NCBI GenBank assembly: GCA_903928515.1
Contig: CAIYRG010000426.1
Location: 1 to 33,822, forward strand
DNA length: 33,822 nucleotides
Direction: 5' to 3'
From: an uncultured Alphaproteobacteria bacterium
Lineage (GTDB): Bacteria > Pseudomonadota > Alphaproteobacteria > Micropepsales > Micropepsaceae
Shown: in pieces, positions 10,011-18,681 of the stretch
Layout of the letters: each line of letters opens with the position of its first letter
Numbering within the stretch: position 1 is the first letter of the stretch
Notes under the pieces: model-generated
The model's database searches: none
Told to the model about the DNA's origin: nothing
The model's input: only the letters and a program-made list of their open reading frames with translations
Position numbers and translations under genes: made by a program

Positions 10011-11764
10011 TGGCCGCTCAGCTCGATCCCGTTACGCTGGAAGTCATCCGCAACGCCCTGCCCGCCGTGGCCAATGAAATGGCCGTGGATCTGCAGCGCA
10101 CCTCCTACAACATGATGATCTACGAGGTGCGCGACTATTGCACCGCGTTGGTCTCGGTAGAGGGCGAACTCATCAGCCAGAATGTCGGCGGCGTGTCGCA
10201 TTTCGTGGCCGATCTCGGCGTCATCATCGTCGATGGCGTGAAGCGCTACGGCCGCGATGGCTTCAAGCCTGGCGATGTCATTATCACCAACCACCAGGCG
10301 GTGGCGGGCCAGCACCTGAACAACATCGTCATCTACGTGCCCTATTTCTATCAGGGCGAGTTGATGATGTTCTCGATGGTGCGCGCCCACTGGATTGATA
10401 TCGGCGGCACTTCCACCGGTTTCGGCGCTGGGCCCGAAGTGCCCGATCCGTGGCAGGAAGGCCTGCAGCTCGATCAGATCAAGATTTACGAAGACGGCAA
10501 GCTGAACGACACGATCTGGCGCATCATCCGCGACAACATCCGCTTTCCGGAATCCTCGCTCGGCGATTTGCGCAGCCAAGTCGCCGCGTGCCGTTTGGGC
10601 GTGCGCCGCACCGACGAGCTGTTTCAGAAATACGGCAAACAAACCGTTCTCGCCGCCATCCAGCACATCTTCGGCGAGACCGAACAGAAATGCCGCAACG
10701 TCGTGTCGCAACTGGCCGATGGCGTGTACGAAGCCGAATCTTCCTTCGACGATGACGGCGTGGCATTGGGCGAGAAAATCCGTCTGCATGCCAAAGTCAC
10801 TGTCAGCAAAGGCTCGATGACCATCGATCTTTCCGGCTGCTCGAAGGAACGTAAGGCGGCCATCAATTCGCGCACATTGGCGGGCGCACGCGTGGCTTAC
10901 AAAGCGTTGACTGCACCTCTGGAGCCCGTGAACGAAGGTTCGTTCCGCGCCCTCGATGTGATCATTCCCGAAGGCAGCATCATGATGGCGCGCTACCCTG
11001 CGCCGATGGCGCAGTGGAGCATGATCGTGCCGTGCGTTGTGGAAACCATCGTCACCTCGCTCGCCAAGGCGATGCCGGACAAAATTCCCGCAGCGCATCA
11101 CGGCCTGCTTGGCGGCGCGCTGGTGTTCTTCGGCGTGAACCCGAAAACCAAACGCCGCTTCATCGTGCAGAGCATCGAAGGCGGCGGCTGGGGCGGGCGT
11201 CCGGGCGAAGACGGCCAATCCGGCACCGTGTCGGTGTGCCAGGGCGACGTGCGCAACGGCTCCATCGAAGGCATCGAGATGAAATGCCCGGTGGTGATCC
11301 AGAAGCGCGGCCTGCGCAAAGATTCTGGCGGTGCGGGCAAGCATCGCGGTGGCCTGGGCATTGAGGTTCAAGTGAAGAATTTCGTCGATGGCAAATGGAT
11401 GTTCGAATCCGCGCATCGCGAGGGCTGCCCGGCCTGGGGACTGTGGGGCGGCGGTTCGGGCCAACTCGGCGGCTATGAACTGCGTGAAACCGACAAGAAC
11501 GATTTCCGCAAAGTCGAGGGCAGCCGCTTCGTGCCGGCGCAATCCGAAGCCGTGCTGCAAACCGGCGGCGGCGGCGGCTGGGGCGATCCCTTCGAACGCG
11601 ATGCGGAGAAAGTCCGCTGGGACGTGCGCGAGGATTTCATCTCTGTGGAAGCCGCGCGCGAAAAATATGGCGTGGTGTTGAAGGGCGATTTGTCTGTTGA
11701 CGCCGCCGCCACCGATACGCTGCGCAAATCTCGCGTGAAGACGCCAGCACCGGAATTACACTGA
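10010..11764 (+). CDS. hyuB: Hydantoinase B/oxoprolinase family protein (HyuB-like)
   Basis: LDPVTLEVIRNALPAVANEMAVDLQRTSYNMMIYEVRDYCTALV, GGWGGRPGEDGQSG, GGGGGWGDPFERD; start overlaps hyuA stop (TAATG). Confidence 0.93.
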   Translation: MAAQLDPVTLEVIRNALPAVANEMAVDLQRTSYNMMIYEVRDYCTALVSVEGELISQNVGGVSHFVADLGVIIVDGVKRYGRDGFKPGDVIITNHQAVAGQHLNNIVIYVPYFYQGELMMFSMVRAHWIDIGGTSTGFGAGPEVPDPWQEGLQLDQIKIYEDGKLNDTIWRIIRDNIRFPESSLGDLRSQVAACRLGVRRTDELFQKYGKQTVLAAIQHIFGETEQKCRNVVSQLADGVYEAESSFDDDGVALGEKIRLHAKVTVSKGSMTIDLSGCSKERKAAINSRTLAGARVAYKALTAPLEPVNEGSFRALDVIIPEGSIMMARYPAPMAQWSMIVPCVVETIVTSLAKAMPDKIPAAHHGLLGGALVFFGVNPKTKRRFIVQSIEGGGWGGRPGEDGQSGTVSVCQGDVRNGSIEGIEMKCPVVIQKRGLRKDSGGAGKHRGGLGIEVQVKNFVDGKWMFESAHREGCPAWGLWGGGSGQLGGYELRETDKNDFRKVEGSRFVPAQSEAVLQTGGGGGWGDPFERDAEKVRWDVREDFISVEAAREKYGVVLKGDLSVDAAATDTLRKSRVKTPAPELH

Positions 11765-12744
11765 TGCCCAAGCTCACACTCTCATTCGCCTGCGGCGATT
11801 ATGAGATCATGCGGCCTCTGGTGGATGGCCGCGTGCAGCCTGACGGCATCGAGCTGATTTGCATCACCACGGAATCGCGCGAGCGGCACGCCCGCATGGC
11901 GCGCGAATTCCAGTTCGATGTCTGCGAATACAATGTCGGTTCGTACTTCATGGCGCGCGAGCGCGGCCTGAAATTGACCGCCATTCCGGTTTACGGCCAT
12001 CGCCGTTTCCGCCATGGCTTTGCCTTTGTGAACACAAACGCCGGTATCAAGGCGCCAAAGGATTTGATCGGCAAACGCGTGGGCGGGCCCAGCTTCGCGC
12101 CTGCGGGCTCCATTTGGCTCCGCGGCATCTTGGAAGAACATTACGGCGTGCCGCATCGTGACATGACCTGGGTTGTGGAGCGCGGCGAAGATGTGGATTT
12201 CACACCCCCGCCGGGATTGCGCATCGAACGCATCACGTCCGGCAAACCCGTCGACCAGATGCTGGCCGACGGCGAAATCGATGCGATGATCACACCCGAC
12301 ATTCCGCCCGTGTTCCTGAAAGGCGATCCGCGCGTCGTGCGTCTGTTTCCCGATTATCAGGCGGAAGAACGCAGTTATTTTCAGAAGACCGGCATCTTCC
12401 CGATCATGCACGTCACCGCGATCAAGCAAGAGGTCGTGGACAAGCATCCTTGGGTGCCGATGAATCTGATGAAGGCATTCGAGCAGGCCAAGGCGATGGG
12501 CTACAAGCGCACCGCCAATCCGCGCACGTTGCCGCTCGCGTGGGGCCGCGATCTTTGGGAAAGCGAGCGCGCATTGCTCGGCCCCGATCCCTGGGCTTAT
12601 GGCCTCGGCGAAAAGAACCGCAACAATCTCGAAACCCTCGCGCGCTATCTGCACCAGCAGGGCTTGGTCAAGACGCTGCCCAAGCTCGACGACGTATTCG
12701 AGAATGCCGAATTGAAAGACATGGGCTCCGAGGGAGGGCTTTGA
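11764..12744 (+). CDS. 4,5-dihydroxyphthalate decarboxylase-like protein (periplasmic-binding-protein fold, no signal peptide)
   Basis: LTLSFACGDYEIMRPLVDGRVQPDGIELICITTESRERHARMAREFQFDVCEYNVGSYFMAR, LPLAWGRDLWESERALLGPDPWAYGL; TGATG overlap with hyuB. Confidence 0.75.
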   Translation: MPKLTLSFACGDYEIMRPLVDGRVQPDGIELICITTESRERHARMAREFQFDVCEYNVGSYFMARERGLKLTAIPVYGHRRFRHGFAFVNTNAGIKAPKDLIGKRVGGPSFAPAGSIWLRGILEEHYGVPHRDMTWVVERGEDVDFTPPPGLRIERITSGKPVDQMLADGEIDAMITPDIPPVFLKGDPRVVRLFPDYQAEERSYFQKTGIFPIMHVTAIKQEVVDKHPWVPMNLMKAFEQAKAMGYKRTANPRTLPLAWGRDLWESERALLGPDPWAYGLGEKNRNNLETLARYLHQQGLVKTLPKLDDVFENAELKDMGSEGGL

Positions 12745-13862
12745 TGAATCTCGCGCAACGGCGTGAGGCCATCCGCAAACAGATGGCCGCCGAAGGGCTC
12801 GATATGCTCTTCGCTTTTCACGACGGCACGCATTTCATCGAAAAGCCCGATCCCGTCACCATCCTCTCAGGCTTCAAGAGCATGGGCGATTGTGTGGCGG
12901 CGCTGCCGCGCGAAGGCGAGCCCATACTTCTGGTGAGCCCGGCCTGGGATGCCGAGCGCGCCAAGGATATGGCGCCGGGTTTCAAGATTCTGCCGGTAGA
13001 CCAGATCGTGCCGGTACTGCCCGACGTGCTGGAGAAATTGCGTATCCCGCCGGGCCGCGTGGGGCTCGCAGGGCTCTCGGAATTGTCCTGGCAATACGGC
13101 ATCCAGATCAGAGCCGTGCATGGCGGGCAAGCGCGCATGGCGGATTCACTGCTCGCTGCGCACGCCAAGCGCAAGACGGACGACGAGATCGCAAACGCGC
13201 GCGAAGCCGTACGCATCGCCGAATTGGGTTACGCGCATTTCCTGAAGATCGCGCGCACCGGCATGACCGAATACGAACTCGCCGCCGAAATCCGCTGGCA
13301 CACAAAGACGCTCGGCGCCGACGACAATTTCTTCCTGATGTGTGCCTCGCCACACAACCGCGCGGTGCAGCCTTCAAGCGGCCGCAAGCTGGAAGCCGGT
13401 GACATCATCCTGGCAGAGATCACGCCGTCATATCGCGGGCAGTTGGCGCAAATCTGCCGCACGGTTTCGGTGGGCGAGCCATCGGATGTGTTGAAGACAA
13501 AATACGCGTTGGTGGTGGATGCCATGGAGCACGGCATTGCCGTTGCCAAACCCGGCACGGCAATGTCATCGGTATGCGATGCCATCAACAAGGTGTTGGA
13601 GGCCGAAGGCTACGGCGAGTATTGCCACCCGCCTTATATCCGCCGCCGCGGCCATGGACTGGGCTTTGCTTCGATCCTTCCCGGCGATGTGGCGCTCGAC
13701 AACACAACCATTCTCGAACCCGGCATGTTCTTCGTGATCCATCCCAACCAATATCTGCCCGAGACCGGATATCTGCTGTGCGGCGAGCCCACGCTCATCA
13801 CTGAAAACGGCCCGGAGCCGCTCACCAAAACGCACGCCGCTTTGGCGCAGATCGAAGCGTAA
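12744..13862 (+). CDS. M24 (pita-bread) family protein, Xaa-Pro peptidase-like with substituted metal ligands
   Basis: MNLAQRREAIRKQMAAEGLDMLFAF, RKTDDEIANAREAVRIAELGYAHFLK, RRRGHGLGF, LEPGMFFVIHPNQYLPETGYLLCGEPTLIT; TGATG overlap with upstream gene. Confidence 0.8.
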   Translation: MNLAQRREAIRKQMAAEGLDMLFAFHDGTHFIEKPDPVTILSGFKSMGDCVAALPREGEPILLVSPAWDAERAKDMAPGFKILPVDQIVPVLPDVLEKLRIPPGRVGLAGLSELSWQYGIQIRAVHGGQARMADSLLAAHAKRKTDDEIANAREAVRIAELGYAHFLKIARTGMTEYELAAEIRWHTKTLGADDNFFLMCASPHNRAVQPSSGRKLEAGDIILAEITPSYRGQLAQICRTVSVGEPSDVLKTKYALVVDAMEHGIAVAKPGTAMSSVCDAINKVLEAEGYGEYCHPPYIRRRGHGLGFASILPGDVALDNTTILEPGMFFVIHPNQYLPETGYLLCGEPTLITENGPEPLTKTHAALAQIEA

Positions 13863-13865
13863 CCC

Positions 13866-15011
13866 ATGCAAACGATGCACCCCACGCTTTTGATCGGCGC
13901 TTACGATTGGGATTCCGAGCGCTTCCCGAAATCCGAATTCGCCGAACGCATTGATGCGTTGTGGAAGACACTCAGCCCGGCCGTGGCGGGCGTGCTGATC
14001 TATGCCGATCCGCGCCACAATGGCGAGCTTGCCTATTTCACCAATTACATTCCTCGGCTGGAACCCGCGCTGGTGCTGATCCCGCGTAAAGGTGATCCTA
14101 TCATGCTGCCGAGTGATCCGCCTTCGATGTGGTCGTCCGCCAAGCGCGTGACCTGGATCGAGAATTTCGTGCCGCTTCGGCAAGCCGATAAGTCGTTATC
14201 CGAATGGCGCAAGGGCCCGACGGGCGGGCCTGTGACCACATTCGGCTTCAACGCCATGCCGCCCGCTTTGCACCGTGCCATCGCCATCGCGCTGGGCGGC
14301 ATCGCGCTGCCTGACGCCACGGCCGCCGCGCGCAACCTGATGCGCCGCAAACGCCCGCGCGAATTGCAGGCCCTGCGCGAAGCCGCCGCCATCTTGCAGA
14401 CATGCGCCGATGCCTTGATTGCCACCGGTGCGATTCTGGAAGCCGAACACGCCGGCCTGAAAGCCGGCGCGCAAGATGTGCGGATACTTTACAGTGTCGA
14501 CAAGGGCCGCACGCTGCGTCCCTTCTCCGACATTTCAGGCGCCAAGTCTGATCCGCTGCTCGCCTACATCGCCATACGCCATGCGGGGTATTGGGCCGAT
14601 GGTTTTGTGACCGCGGCATCCAAACCCGGCCCATTGCAAACGAAACTCGCGGACGCCCTGCGCGCTGTTGTTTCCAAGGCAAAAGCGGGCGCCACGCTGC
14701 ACACGCTGGCAGCGGAGAATCCGTTGCCACCGCATGCGATGACGAAATCCACGCTCGGTTGCGTGCTGGGCTTGGGGCTGGAAGACGAACCGCTCTCCTT
14801 CGTGGCGCAGGTGGGAACCGAAACCTCCTTTGGTAGCGCACTGGGCCTTGGCCCGAAAGATTCGCCCGCATCAAGCCAGAGCAGCGCGTTGGAAGAGGGC
14901 GCGGTCTATTCTTTGCGCATCGGCGCCTCGCAAGACGGCAACCATGCGTTGGCATCCGCCATCGTGCTGGTCGGCAACGAGGCCAGCGAAATTCTTTGGA
15001 CGTCGCCGTGA
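13866..15011 (+). CDS. Highly divergent M24-like protein (probable non-peptidase paralogue)
   Basis: N-terminal creatinase/prolidase-like half (FAERIDALWKTLSPAVAGVLIYADPRHNGELAYFTNYIPRLEPALVLIPRKGDPIMLPS), RRKRPRELQALREAAAI, and GYWADGFVTAASKPGP; adjacent to the other M24 gene. Confidence 0.65.
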   Translation: MQTMHPTLLIGAYDWDSERFPKSEFAERIDALWKTLSPAVAGVLIYADPRHNGELAYFTNYIPRLEPALVLIPRKGDPIMLPSDPPSMWSSAKRVTWIENFVPLRQADKSLSEWRKGPTGGPVTTFGFNAMPPALHRAIAIALGGIALPDATAAARNLMRRKRPRELQALREAAAILQTCADALIATGAILEAEHAGLKAGAQDVRILYSVDKGRTLRPFSDISGAKSDPLLAYIAIRHAGYWADGFVTAASKPGPLQTKLADALRAVVSKAKAGATLHTLAAENPLPPHAMTKSTLGCVLGLGLEDEPLSFVAQVGTETSFGSALGLGPKDSPASSQSSALEEGAVYSLRIGASQDGNHALASAIVLVGNEASEILWTSP

Positions 15012-16348
15012 CGGCACCAAAAGCGGCAATCGAACGCCTTGCAGAATTTCTCTGCCGCCCCGGCATCGCTGCTGCTGCGCCCGATCTTTTACGCCGCCAC
15101 ACCGTAGATATCGCGGGGGCTTGGCTCGCAGGCTCGGCCATCCCGGAAGGCCACGCGGTTTCGCAATTCTTTGGCAGCGACTCGCTAGGCGATCTTCTCG
15201 CGGCCAATGTCGCCGCCGCGCGCTCCAGCGAGATCGACGATATCCATCTGCCTTCGCTCACCACGCCCGGTGCAGCAATCGTCGTCTGCGCCCTCACGAT
15301 TGCCGCGAGGCATGAGGGCGTCGCAGGTAACGATCTCGCCGATGCAATCGCAGGCGGCTATGAGGCGCTAATCCGCCTGGGCCTCGCCATCGACGGCGCG
15401 ACCGTTTCTTCGCGCGGCATATGGCCGACCTATTTCGCGGCCCCCTTCGGCGCAGCGGCGGTCGCGGCGCGACTGTTGAAACTCAGTCCGGCCCAAACCG
15501 CGCACGCGCTGGCGATGACCATCACCATGGCCTCACCCAGTGCGGGCCATCAGCACGGGCCGCTCACCTCACGCTGGCTCGCCTTCGGCCTCGTGGCGCG
15601 CAACGGTCTGACGGCGGCGCAAGCCGCACAAGCAGGCTTCCTTGCCGATCCCGACATTCTGGAAAGCAATTTCCTGAATGCCGCCTACGGCATCAAACCC
15701 GACATTTCCGCCTTCACCCACAACCTCGGACAGCGCCTCGCCATCGAAGATCTTTCCTTCAAGCCATGGTGCGCGGCGCGCCAGACCATCGCCGGCGCGC
15801 AAGCGATGCGTGAGCTGATCGCACAAGGCATCGTGCCTTCGGAAATCGAAGCGTGCGAGATCGCCATCCCACCGCTGCACGTGAAGATGGTGGATCACGG
15901 CGTGCATCCGGGTGACCGCACCTCGCATCTCACCAGCCTGCCCTGTCAGGTCGCACAAGCAGCACTCAACCCCGATAGCGCGATGGATGTGGCGCAGACG
16001 CCCGGCGAAACGCCCGCGCCCATCGCCGCTTTGATGCGCAAAATCACCGTGCACGGTGATGACAGCTTTATGGCGGCCTACCCGAAAGCCTGGCACGCGC
16101 GCCTCACCCTTCACACCAAGAAGGGCACGCACGAGCGCACAATTGCGGCGGTGCCCGGCGATCCCGCGCGTCCCTTCGACGACACCCGGACCCGCCAAAA
16201 ATTCTTAGACCTCACGACCCCTGTTTTGGGCGAAACGGGCGCGAACGAAGCCCTTGCGATAGTTTGGAACGTGTTGAATAACCCTGAGAACGCAAAAATC
16301 ATTCTAAACACCGCATCACAGGCACAGAAAAGGAAGCGTGGCTTATGA
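15008..16348 (+). CDS. MmgE/PrpD family protein
   Basis: HTVDIAGAWLAGSAIPEG, EIDDIHLPSLTTPGAAIVVCAL, IAGGYEALIRLGLAI, GIWPTYFAAPFGAAAVAARLLKLSPAQTAHALAMTITMASPS, FKPWCAARQTIAGAQAM. GTG 15008 overlaps the upstream stop (GTGA). Confidence 0.88.
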   Translation: MTAPKAAIERLAEFLCRPGIAAAAPDLLRRHTVDIAGAWLAGSAIPEGHAVSQFFGSDSLGDLLAANVAAARSSEIDDIHLPSLTTPGAAIVVCALTIAARHEGVAGNDLADAIAGGYEALIRLGLAIDGATVSSRGIWPTYFAAPFGAAAVAARLLKLSPAQTAHALAMTITMASPSAGHQHGPLTSRWLAFGLVARNGLTAAQAAQAGFLADPDILESNFLNAAYGIKPDISAFTHNLGQRLAIEDLSFKPWCAARQTIAGAQAMRELIAQGIVPSEIEACEIAIPPLHVKMVDHGVHPGDRTSHLTSLPCQVAQAALNPDSAMDVAQTPGETPAPIAALMRKITVHGDDSFMAAYPKAWHARLTLHTKKGTHERTIAAVPGDPARPFDDTRTRQKFLDLTTPVLGETGANEALAIVWNVLNNPENAKIILNTASQAQKRKRGL

Positions 16349-17325
16349 AGGGCAAGATCGCCGTCGAAGAACATTTTGCCCTTCCCGATATGGAGGTCGC
16401 GAAAGCCAACGGTTTCCGCCCCGAATATCTCGCCAACGTTCTGAAGCGCCTGCCCGATCGCGTGCAGCGCCTGGAAGTGATGGATGAAGTCGGCATCGAA
16501 GTCTCGCTGCTCTCGCTCACCGAACCCGGCACGCAAGGCATCATCGACAAGAAGAAATCCATCGAACAAGCCCAGCGCATCAACGATTGGCTCGCCGAAT
16601 ATTTCGTGAAGTGGAATCCCAAGCGCTTCCAGGGCCTGGGTGTCGTGCCGATGCAAGACCCGGCCGCCGCTGCGCGCGAACTCGAACGCATGGTGAAAGA
16701 TCTCGGCCTGAAGGGCACGATGATCAACGGCTTCTCCAACATCGGCGAAGGCGACGAGATCATGTATCTCGACGAAAAACCGTGCTGGGAATTCTGGGCC
16801 GCCGCCGAGCAGCTGAACGTCCCCATCTCGCTGCATCCGCGCGTGCCATTGCCCAGCCAGCGCCGCTCGATGAAGGATTACGACGTGATCCGCGGCTCTC
16901 TCTGGGGCTTTGGCCGCGAGACCTGCGAGCACGCCATCCGCCTGATGCTGTCGGGCGTGTTCGATCAATATCCCAAAGCCATCTGCGTCTTGGGCCATCT
17001 GGCCGAAGGCCTGATCTTCGCATTGCCGCGCATGGATGCGCGCATGCGCTATCAGGAGCCGGGCACGCATGGCGCACACAAGCGCATGCCGACCGAATAT
17101 TTCCGCGACAATTTCATCATCTCGACCAGCGGCATCACGCACACGCCGGCGATGCACAACGCGCTGATCGAAATCGGCGCGGACAAGCTGATCTTCGCGG
17201 TCGATTATCCGTTCGAATCCTCACACGAAATCTGCGCCTGGTTCGACGCGTTCCCGATCAACGAGGACGACCGTCTCAAGATCGGCCGTCTGAACGCCGC
17301 GAAATACTGGCACATCGCGCTGTAA
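16345..17325 (+). CDS. Amidohydrolase-family decarboxylase, gamma-resorcylate / 2,3-dihydroxybenzoate decarboxylase-like
   Basis: MKGKIAVEEHFALPD (E8, H10 metal positions), VPISLHPRVPLPSQRR, AIRLMLSGVFDQYPKAICVLGHLAEGL, EIGADKLIFAVDYPFES; ATGA overlap with the PrpD gene. Confidence 0.85.
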   Translation: MKGKIAVEEHFALPDMEVAKANGFRPEYLANVLKRLPDRVQRLEVMDEVGIEVSLLSLTEPGTQGIIDKKKSIEQAQRINDWLAEYFVKWNPKRFQGLGVVPMQDPAAAARELERMVKDLGLKGTMINGFSNIGEGDEIMYLDEKPCWEFWAAAEQLNVPISLHPRVPLPSQRRSMKDYDVIRGSLWGFGRETCEHAIRLMLSGVFDQYPKAICVLGHLAEGLIFALPRMDARMRYQEPGTHGAHKRMPTEYFRDNFIISTSGITHTPAMHNALIEIGADKLIFAVDYPFESSHEICAWFDAFPINEDDRLKIGRLNAAKYWHIAL

Positions 17326-17354
17326 ATCACCGCGTTTCAGACAGGGGATCAGCC

Positions 17355-18041
17355 GTGATCGACCGGAGAACGATGCAATGGGTCGCGATATTTGTGGCAA
17401 CCCTGGCAGGCGTTTTCGCGTATTCGGCCACCGCCCAAACACAGACGGACGGCTTGGACGCAGCAACGCGCGACAATCTCCAAAAGTTGGTCGCTGATCC
17501 GGTGCATCAAAAGGCAATCCGCGACGAATCGATTTCCGGTTTTCTTCTCGTTTCCGCCTGCATGACACCGCCAATCGATTTCATGCTTTCGGACAATGTT
17601 TCTTCTTATGCGCCGCTGAAAATCGATGTTGACGGCAAAATACAATCAGGCGTTTTGGTTGAACATGGAACGGTGTCTGGCTGCGGCACGCAGCTGATTG
17701 TCAATATCCTCACCGTCAAAGATAAGGACGCAAATCATTCCGTGTTTGGAATGCCAGGCTCGACGCTTGCCGATCCTATCTTGGTACACGACACAATCGG
17801 GTATGTTTATCGCGCGGCGATCCGCAAGGTTGGCGAATGCAAGACTGTTCGCGTCGTGAATACCCAGTTCGTCGAATTCTTCGGTGAACCCAATCCACAA
17901 GCCAAATTTCAAAAGAATAGCGGCCGTGCGTGGCGGGAGATTTGGACACTCGATATTTGCCGCCAGCAGAAAGTCGATGTCCCAGTGGAGTACATCCCCG
18001 ATGCCACCGGCACGACCATCAGCGTTCGCGCCATTCCGTAG
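17355..18041 (+). CDS. Hypothetical exported protein
   Basis: N-terminal signal peptide MQWVAIFVATLAGVFAYSATAQTQ; start either GTG 17355 or ATG 17373. No family recognised. Confidence 0.65.
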   Translation: MIDRRTMQWVAIFVATLAGVFAYSATAQTQTDGLDAATRDNLQKLVADPVHQKAIRDESISGFLLVSACMTPPIDFMLSDNVSSYAPLKIDVDGKIQSGVLVEHGTVSGCGTQLIVNILTVKDKDANHSVFGMPGSTLADPILVHDTIGYVYRAAIRKVGECKTVRVVNTQFVEFFGEPNPQAKFQKNSGRAWREIWTLDICRQQKVDVPVEYIPDATGTTISVRAIP

Positions 18042-18095
18042 GCTCGCTGCCCCGATAGGCCGGTTGCACGCGTTTTAAGTTTCATCGCGGAACCT

Positions 18096-18121
18096 GGAAA
18101 CTCGCACTCTTCACATGCGTT
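18096..18121 (+). promoter_or_regulatory. Candidate EcfG-type general-stress promoter (GGAAa-N17-CGTT)
   Basis: ggaaactcgcactcttcacatgcgtt, 30 bp upstream of ATG 18151; one mismatch to the GGAAC-N16/17-CGTT consensus. Confidence 0.3.
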
Positions 18122-18150
18122 AAGTGATGTGAGTGAAGGAGAGCATTCTC

Positions 18151-18393
18151 ATGGGCAATTCGAACGCGAACGAAAACAACAAGGATTCCGGCAAATCCGG
18201 CAAGCCTACTGTTGAAGGTGAAGGCAGCTATTCCGGCACCCGCGACTACGACAAGGCCACCGGCGACTTCATCGCCAAGAACAAAGACAAGATTCCCGGA
18301 CTGGCCAAGGACGCGGAAGACGCGCTGGAAGGCCCCGAAGGCGCGGAACTTCGCGAGGCGGAAGACAAAGGAAAGTCGAAAGCCCGGCATTAG
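18151..18393 (+). CDS. Small, highly charged hydrophilic protein
   Basis: MGNSNANENNKDSGKSGKPTVEGEGSYSGTRDYDKATGDFIAKNKDKIPGLAKDAEDALEGPEGAELREAEDKGKSKARH; preceded by gaaggagag RBS. Confidence 0.65.
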   Translation: MGNSNANENNKDSGKSGKPTVEGEGSYSGTRDYDKATGDFIAKNKDKIPGLAKDAEDALEGPEGAELREAEDKGKSKARH

Positions 18394-18485
18394 GAACATC
18401 GGTAGACCGGCACCACAAGAACCGGCAATCGATCAAACTGGCGCGGCGGGTTTCCCGCCGCGCTTTTCTTATGTTCGTACCACCT

Positions 18486-18602
18486 CCACCATGGCCGGGC
18501 TTGACCCGGCCACCCAGCAGGCGCGCGATGCGCGCCATAACTCATTTCCTCACGCGCGGACGCTCGCTTACTGGGTGGCCGGGTCAAGCCCGGCCATGGT
18601 GG
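18486..18602. repeat. Composite palindromic intergenic repeat, family A copy 1 (perfect 32-bp inverted arms)
   Basis: ccaccatggccgggcttgacccggccacccag (18486-18517) is the exact reverse complement of 18571-18602; each arm is itself a hairpin; ggcgcgcgatgcgcgcc hairpin in the interior. Confidence 0.9.
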
Positions 18603-18681
18603 CATTGGTATAATCGCGGGCATTTCCTGGCACCGCTTCCATGCTAAGTTCCGGGCCTGCAGCGTTCGAAGAAACGCCCCC

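Noticed and set aside
9866-11560. 564-aa minus-strand ORF opposite hyuB
   Set aside because: Antisense shadow; the plus strand clearly encodes HyuB with family motifs.
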